In this document: in pieces, positions 6,035 through 8,028 of the stretch | Layout: each line of letters starts with the position of its first letter | How positions within the stretch are numbered: position 1 is the first letter of the stretch | NCBI GenBank assembly: GCA_021442645.1 | Contig: JABUSR010000057.1 | Coordinates: forward strand, 1-8,028 | Origin: Ruminiclostridium sp. | Lineage (GTDB): Bacteria > Bacillota > Clostridia > Oscillospirales > Oscillospiraceae | DNA: 8,028 nt | Reading direction: 5' to 3' | Notes under the pieces: model-generated | Told to the model about the DNA's origin: nothing | Database searches by the model: none | The model's input: the letters and a program-made list of their open reading frames with translations, nothing else | Position numbers and translations under genes: made by a program

Positions 6035-6201
6035 GTAAAAATTTTTGCTCTTTCAAAATTTGGGGAATTTCACAGTTTTTTGCAAAAATATTTAGATATT
6101 TCGCTGTCATATTTTCGGGATGCGGGCACTTTCTTATAAAAATTTGCCAATAAAGAAAAGATTATATGAAGGGCAATATGTGTGGGCAATCAGAGGGTGT
6201 C

Positions 6202-6230
6202 TTGACATTCCGTTTTTTGTCCAGTATGAT
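6202..6230 (+). promoter_or_regulatory. Sigma-A-type promoter of the GntR regulator
   Basis: A perfect -35 TTGACA (6202-6207) and a -10 TATGAT (6225-6230, 5 of 6) are 17 bp apart. The expected start is near 6237, inside the GGGCCCGAAA repeat (6232-6241), giving a leader of about 43 nt. This is the best promoter match in the window, so the regulator is probably well expressed unless it represses itself. Confidence 0.85.
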
Positions 6231-6263
6231 AGGGCCCGAAAGATAATTTGTTTTTTCGGCTGC

Positions 6264-6269
6264 AGGAGG
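6264..6269 (+). promoter_or_regulatory. Ribosome binding site that selects a TTG start
   Basis: AGGAGG (6264-6269) lies 10 nt before TTG at 6280 and 16 nt before the in-frame ATG at 6286. The TTG has the better spacing; the choice changes the protein by only two residues. Confidence 0.65.
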
Positions 6270-6279
6270 TGACAAGACG

Positions 6280-7770
6280 TTGAGCATGTTTAAGGAAACG
6301 GATTTTTCTTTAGACCTGCATTTTTCCGTCATTTCCCGCACTAAGGCCCCCTTTGAGGTGGTCAATCAGATTACCCAGGCCATTGCTGACGGCCGTCTGG
6401 CCCCGGGGAAAAAGCTGCCCACCGAGGCCGAATTGGCTGAATTGTTTGGCGTGGGGCGCAACACCATCCGTGAGGCCATCAAGATTCTGGAGGCCTTCGG
6501 CCTGGTGGCCATCAGCCGAGGCGTCGGGACCTACGTCCAGGGAACCTGCAACAGCGATTTTCTGGGCCCCCTGTTTTACCCACTTTTGTGGATGGACTCC
6601 ACAGAGGAGGACCGGGAAAACTATTTTCTGGCGATGGCCCACGCCTGCGAGAAGTTCAGTCCCTTCATCCTGGCACCGCCCCCTAAGGGGGAGAAGAGGT
6701 CCCGGCTGAAGTCCAGAACCCGTCAGGTAAGCCGGGGAGCTCAGGAGAACCCCTTCGTGGCCAACACCCTCAACGCCCAGATGATCTACCGGACTACCAT
6801 CCCTGATGATGACCTGTTCTACACACTGCTGGCCCTGTCCCGGTTCCTGTTTGGCCGCCATTTCTGCGACTTCCGGGGAATCGACCTGGAGAAAACCGAA
6901 TGGCGAGCTCTTCACCAGGCCAACCGCAGCGACCTGGTGGCCCCCCGGCAGATGTCCGATTATGTAAAAGGTTTGTCCGTCTGCTTCCTGGACCAGCGGC
7001 GGGCCAGAGGAGATTTCCTCATTCGACCCGACGAGCGGAAGGGGTTTACCATGCTCTACGACCGGGAGCGGTCCAGCTATCGAACCGTCTTCCGTTGGGT
7101 CATTGAGAAACTGGTGGACGGCACCCTGGCCCCTGGGGATCGACTCCCCACTGAGGCCGAACTCATGGAGCGGTTTCAGGTGGGCCGCAGTGTGGTGCGG
7201 GAGGCCATGAAAGGCCTGGAGGCTGTGGGTGTGGTCACTGTCCTGCTGCCTAAGGGGACGTTTATCTCTCAGGAGGCCCCTAGCCTACCTGACTTTCTGG
7301 CACCTCTGGCTTATGGGCAGATCATGGCCCACCAGGATATGTCCCTGCTGCTGACCTTTAAGGTGGCCGCCCGGGACGCCAGTCTCTTTTCCGCCTGCCA
7401 GTCAGCCACGGATGACGAGACCGCTGAGCTCTTGCGGCGGGCAGATTTTTTCTCTGAATGTATTCTTACGGCGGACATCGATTCGGCGGTGAGCCTGGCT
7501 GCTCTGAACGCCTTTGACGACTATATCATCGAGCTCTGCCACAATCCCATCCTCCACCAGGTGGAGCAGGTGGTGCTGCTCATTTCCAGCGATGCCCGGG
7601 AACGCTTCATTGAGAACGTGGATGCCACCGGACTCCGGGCTGAAGTGGCGAAAAACTACCGGGCACAGGCCCAGGCAGTGGTGGATCGGGATCCCGACGC
7701 CGTTACAGCCACCCTCCAGAAGACCCTGGAGCTCTGGACCACCCTTCGGAACAACAAGATCAACCTGTAA
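6280..7770 (+). CDS. Double GntR/FadR-type transcriptional regulator
   Basis: This 496-aa protein holds two GntR-type winged-helix domains, while normal FadR-group regulators have one and are about 220-260 aa. Domain 1 (about 24-89) and domain 2 (about 267-330) align without gaps at an offset of 243 residues and share LAPG, LPTEAEL, VGR, REA, LEA and GT. Between them is an effector-like helical region (about 90-255) I cannot assign. After domain 2, residues about 350-490 look like an FCD effector domain, but the usual metal-binding histidines appear replaced (D413, Y460, T482 in my alignment). It is thus two wHTH-effector units fused head to tail. The TTG start at 6280 follows AGGAGG by 10 nt. 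It is divergent from the transporter gene, whose promoter carries an inverted repeat, so it most likely represses that gene. The ligand is unknown. Confidence 0.9.
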   Translation: MSMFKETDFSLDLHFSVISRTKAPFEVVNQITQAIADGRLAPGKKLPTEAELAELFGVGRNTIREAIKILEAFGLVAISRGVGTYVQGTCNSDFLGPLFYPLLWMDSTEEDRENYFLAMAHACEKFSPFILAPPPKGEKRSRLKSRTRQVSRGAQENPFVANTLNAQMIYRTTIPDDDLFYTLLALSRFLFGRHFCDFRGIDLEKTEWRALHQANRSDLVAPRQMSDYVKGLSVCFLDQRRARGDFLIRPDERKGFTMLYDRERSSYRTVFRWVIEKLVDGTLAPGDRLPTEAELMERFQVGRSVVREAMKGLEAVGVVTVLLPKGTFISQEAPSLPDFLAPLAYGQIMAHQDMSLLLTFKVAARDASLFSACQSATDDETAELLRRADFFSECILTADIDSAVSLAALNAFDDYIIELCHNPILHQVEQVVLLISSDARERFIENVDATGLRAEVAKNYRAQAQAVVDRDPDAVTATLQKTLELWTTLRNNKINL

Positions 7771-7824
7771 AAAAGACATCTGCCTCGAGCCGGCTGAGAC
7801 CAGCGGATCGAGGCAGAGTTGTCT
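7769..7824 (-). terminator. Hairpin at the 3' end of the regulator gene, U-tract on the minus strand
   Basis: TCTGCCTCGA (7779-7788) pairs with TCGAGGCAGA (7808-7817), extended after a 2-nt bulge by AGACA (7774-7778) with TGTCT (7820-7824). A small inner stem GCTG/CAGC (7793-7796, 7801-7804) folds the loop. On the minus strand it runs straight into six U's (7774-7769); on the plus strand only CTGTAT follows. It is therefore a good minus-strand terminator and at best a poor one for the regulator it follows, although it may still protect that mRNA's 3' end. Confidence 0.6.
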
Positions 7825-7888
7825 CTGTATAGCGGATAGAAGCGGGGATGGCAGAGGGCCCAGGCGGGGAATCCTCTGGGCCGGACCT

Positions 7889-7919
7889 CCGGCAAAACTT
7901 CCCCCTTGCATTTTGCCGG
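7889..7919. repeat. 9-bp inverted repeat over the tRNA-Gly promoter
   Basis: CCGGCAAAA (7889-7897) and TTTTGCCGG (7911-7919) are perfect complements 13 bp apart. The repeat surrounds the -35 box (7906-7911) and enters the -35/-10 spacer. No T-tract follows on either strand. It may be a protein site or chance; upstream, GGCCCAG (7858-7864) and CTGGGCC (7876-7882) form another short inverted repeat. Confidence 0.5.
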
Positions 7920-7934
7920 GGACCGTGCTACAAT
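7906..7934 (+). promoter_or_regulatory. Promoter of tRNA-Gly
   Basis: TTGCAT (7906-7911) and TACAAT (7929-7934) are 17 bp apart, with TGC directly before the -10 box as an extended -10 element. The start would be near 7941, leaving a short 5' leader of about 14 nt for RNase P to remove. Confidence 0.8.
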
Positions 7935-7954
7935 AGTTACACTAAAAAGAAAAT

Positions 7955-8028
7955 GCAGGTATAGTTCATCGGTAGAACGTAAGCTTCCCAAGCTTAATAG
8001 GAGGGTTCGACTCCCTTTACCTGCTCCA
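7955..8028 (+). tRNA. tRNA-Gly (anticodon CCC)
   Basis: A complete 74-nt tRNA. The acceptor GCAGGTA (7955-7961) pairs with TACCTGC (8018-8024), the D-stem is GTTC/GAAC (7964-7967, 7975-7978), and the anticodon stem TAAGC/GCTTA (7980-7984, 7992-7996) holds loop TTCCCAA with anticodon CCC at 7987-7989. The T-stem is GAGGG/CCCTT (8001-8005, 8013-8017) with loop TTCGACT. The discriminator is T and CCA is encoded, ending at the last base of the window. It reads GGG, the codon not requiring the general tRNA-Gly isoacceptors. Confidence 0.97.

Larger units (their letters stand above)
5852..6279. other. 428-bp divergent control region between transporter and regulator
   Basis: No gene fits here. It holds one predicted promoter for each flanking gene and a 12-bp inverted repeat at the transporter promoter. 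It also holds an AT-rich centre (6030-6175) with several A/T tracts, including a 12-bp perfect palindrome TTTTTGCAAAAA (6077-6088) and AAATAT-TTAG-ATATTT (6086-6101). Two direct repeats are present: GGGCCCGAAA at 5954-5963 and 6232-6241, and GGGCAAT at 6171-6177 and 6184-6190. The transporter leader (about 5998 to 5852) is near 147 nt and carries an extra Shine-Dalgarno-like AAAGGAGG (5925-5918) not followed by an ATG, GTG or TTG. I recognise no known riboswitch. Confidence 0.7.

Noticed and set aside
7402..7911. A 169-aa minus-strand frame over the 3' end of the regulator gene, which could have explained the minus-strand terminator at 7769-7824
   Set aside because: The hairpin lies inside this frame and not after it, and the frame has no recognisable motif or good ribosome site.
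1..8028. CRISPR array, phage or toxin-antitoxin system
   Set aside because: I found no regular repeat-spacer pattern, no phage genes and no toxin/antitoxin-like pair. The tRNA genes at both ends show no att-like repeat next to an integrase.

Overview
This 8 kb window looks like part of a chromosome from a gut-type Firmicute of the Clostridia, probably the Oscillospiraceae (Oscillibacter/Flavonifractor-like). This is an inference from the GC-rich coding sequence, strong AGGAGG-type ribosome sites, sigma-A-like promoters, and genes for DUF1836, DUF4364 and a TatD-linked radical SAM protein. I see no phage, insertion sequence, CRISPR array or rRNA.

Layout, left to right. (1) The 3' part of a tRNA-Cys(GCA) with a strong terminator. 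(2) A tight plus-strand operon with its own promoter and 3-bp gaps: a DUF1836 protein, a TatD-family metal hydrolase and a TatD-associated radical SAM protein, closed by a terminator. (3) A convergent minus-strand DUF4364 winged-helix protein with its own terminator and promoter. (4) A minus-strand cluster of three small genes, in transcription order: a 49-aa lipoprotein (4287-4138), a 70-aa membrane/zinc-ribbon protein that probably starts at TTG, and a 195-aa protein that may carry a PH-like domain. (5) Upstream of these and on the same strand, a 498-aa membrane transporter related to the NCS2 nucleobase permeases, substrate unknown. (6) A 428-bp AT-rich divergent control region. (7) On the plus strand, a 496-aa GntR/FadR-type regulator containing two complete winged-helix DNA-binding domains in one chain. 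(8) A hairpin whose U-tract points to the minus strand, then a promoter and a complete tRNA-Gly(CCC) ending at the last base.

The most interesting part is the divergent regulator/transporter pair. The regulator is a head-to-tail double GntR protein. The only strong inverted repeat between the genes (12-bp perfect arms, 15-bp spacer) lies around the -10 box of the predicted transporter promoter. The simplest reading is that a double-headed repressor controls the transporter. The second effector domain appears to lack the metal-binding histidines of the FCD family, so the inducer may be recognised differently or the regulator may not need a metal. The three small genes downstream of the transporter may be read with it, because I see no terminator between them.
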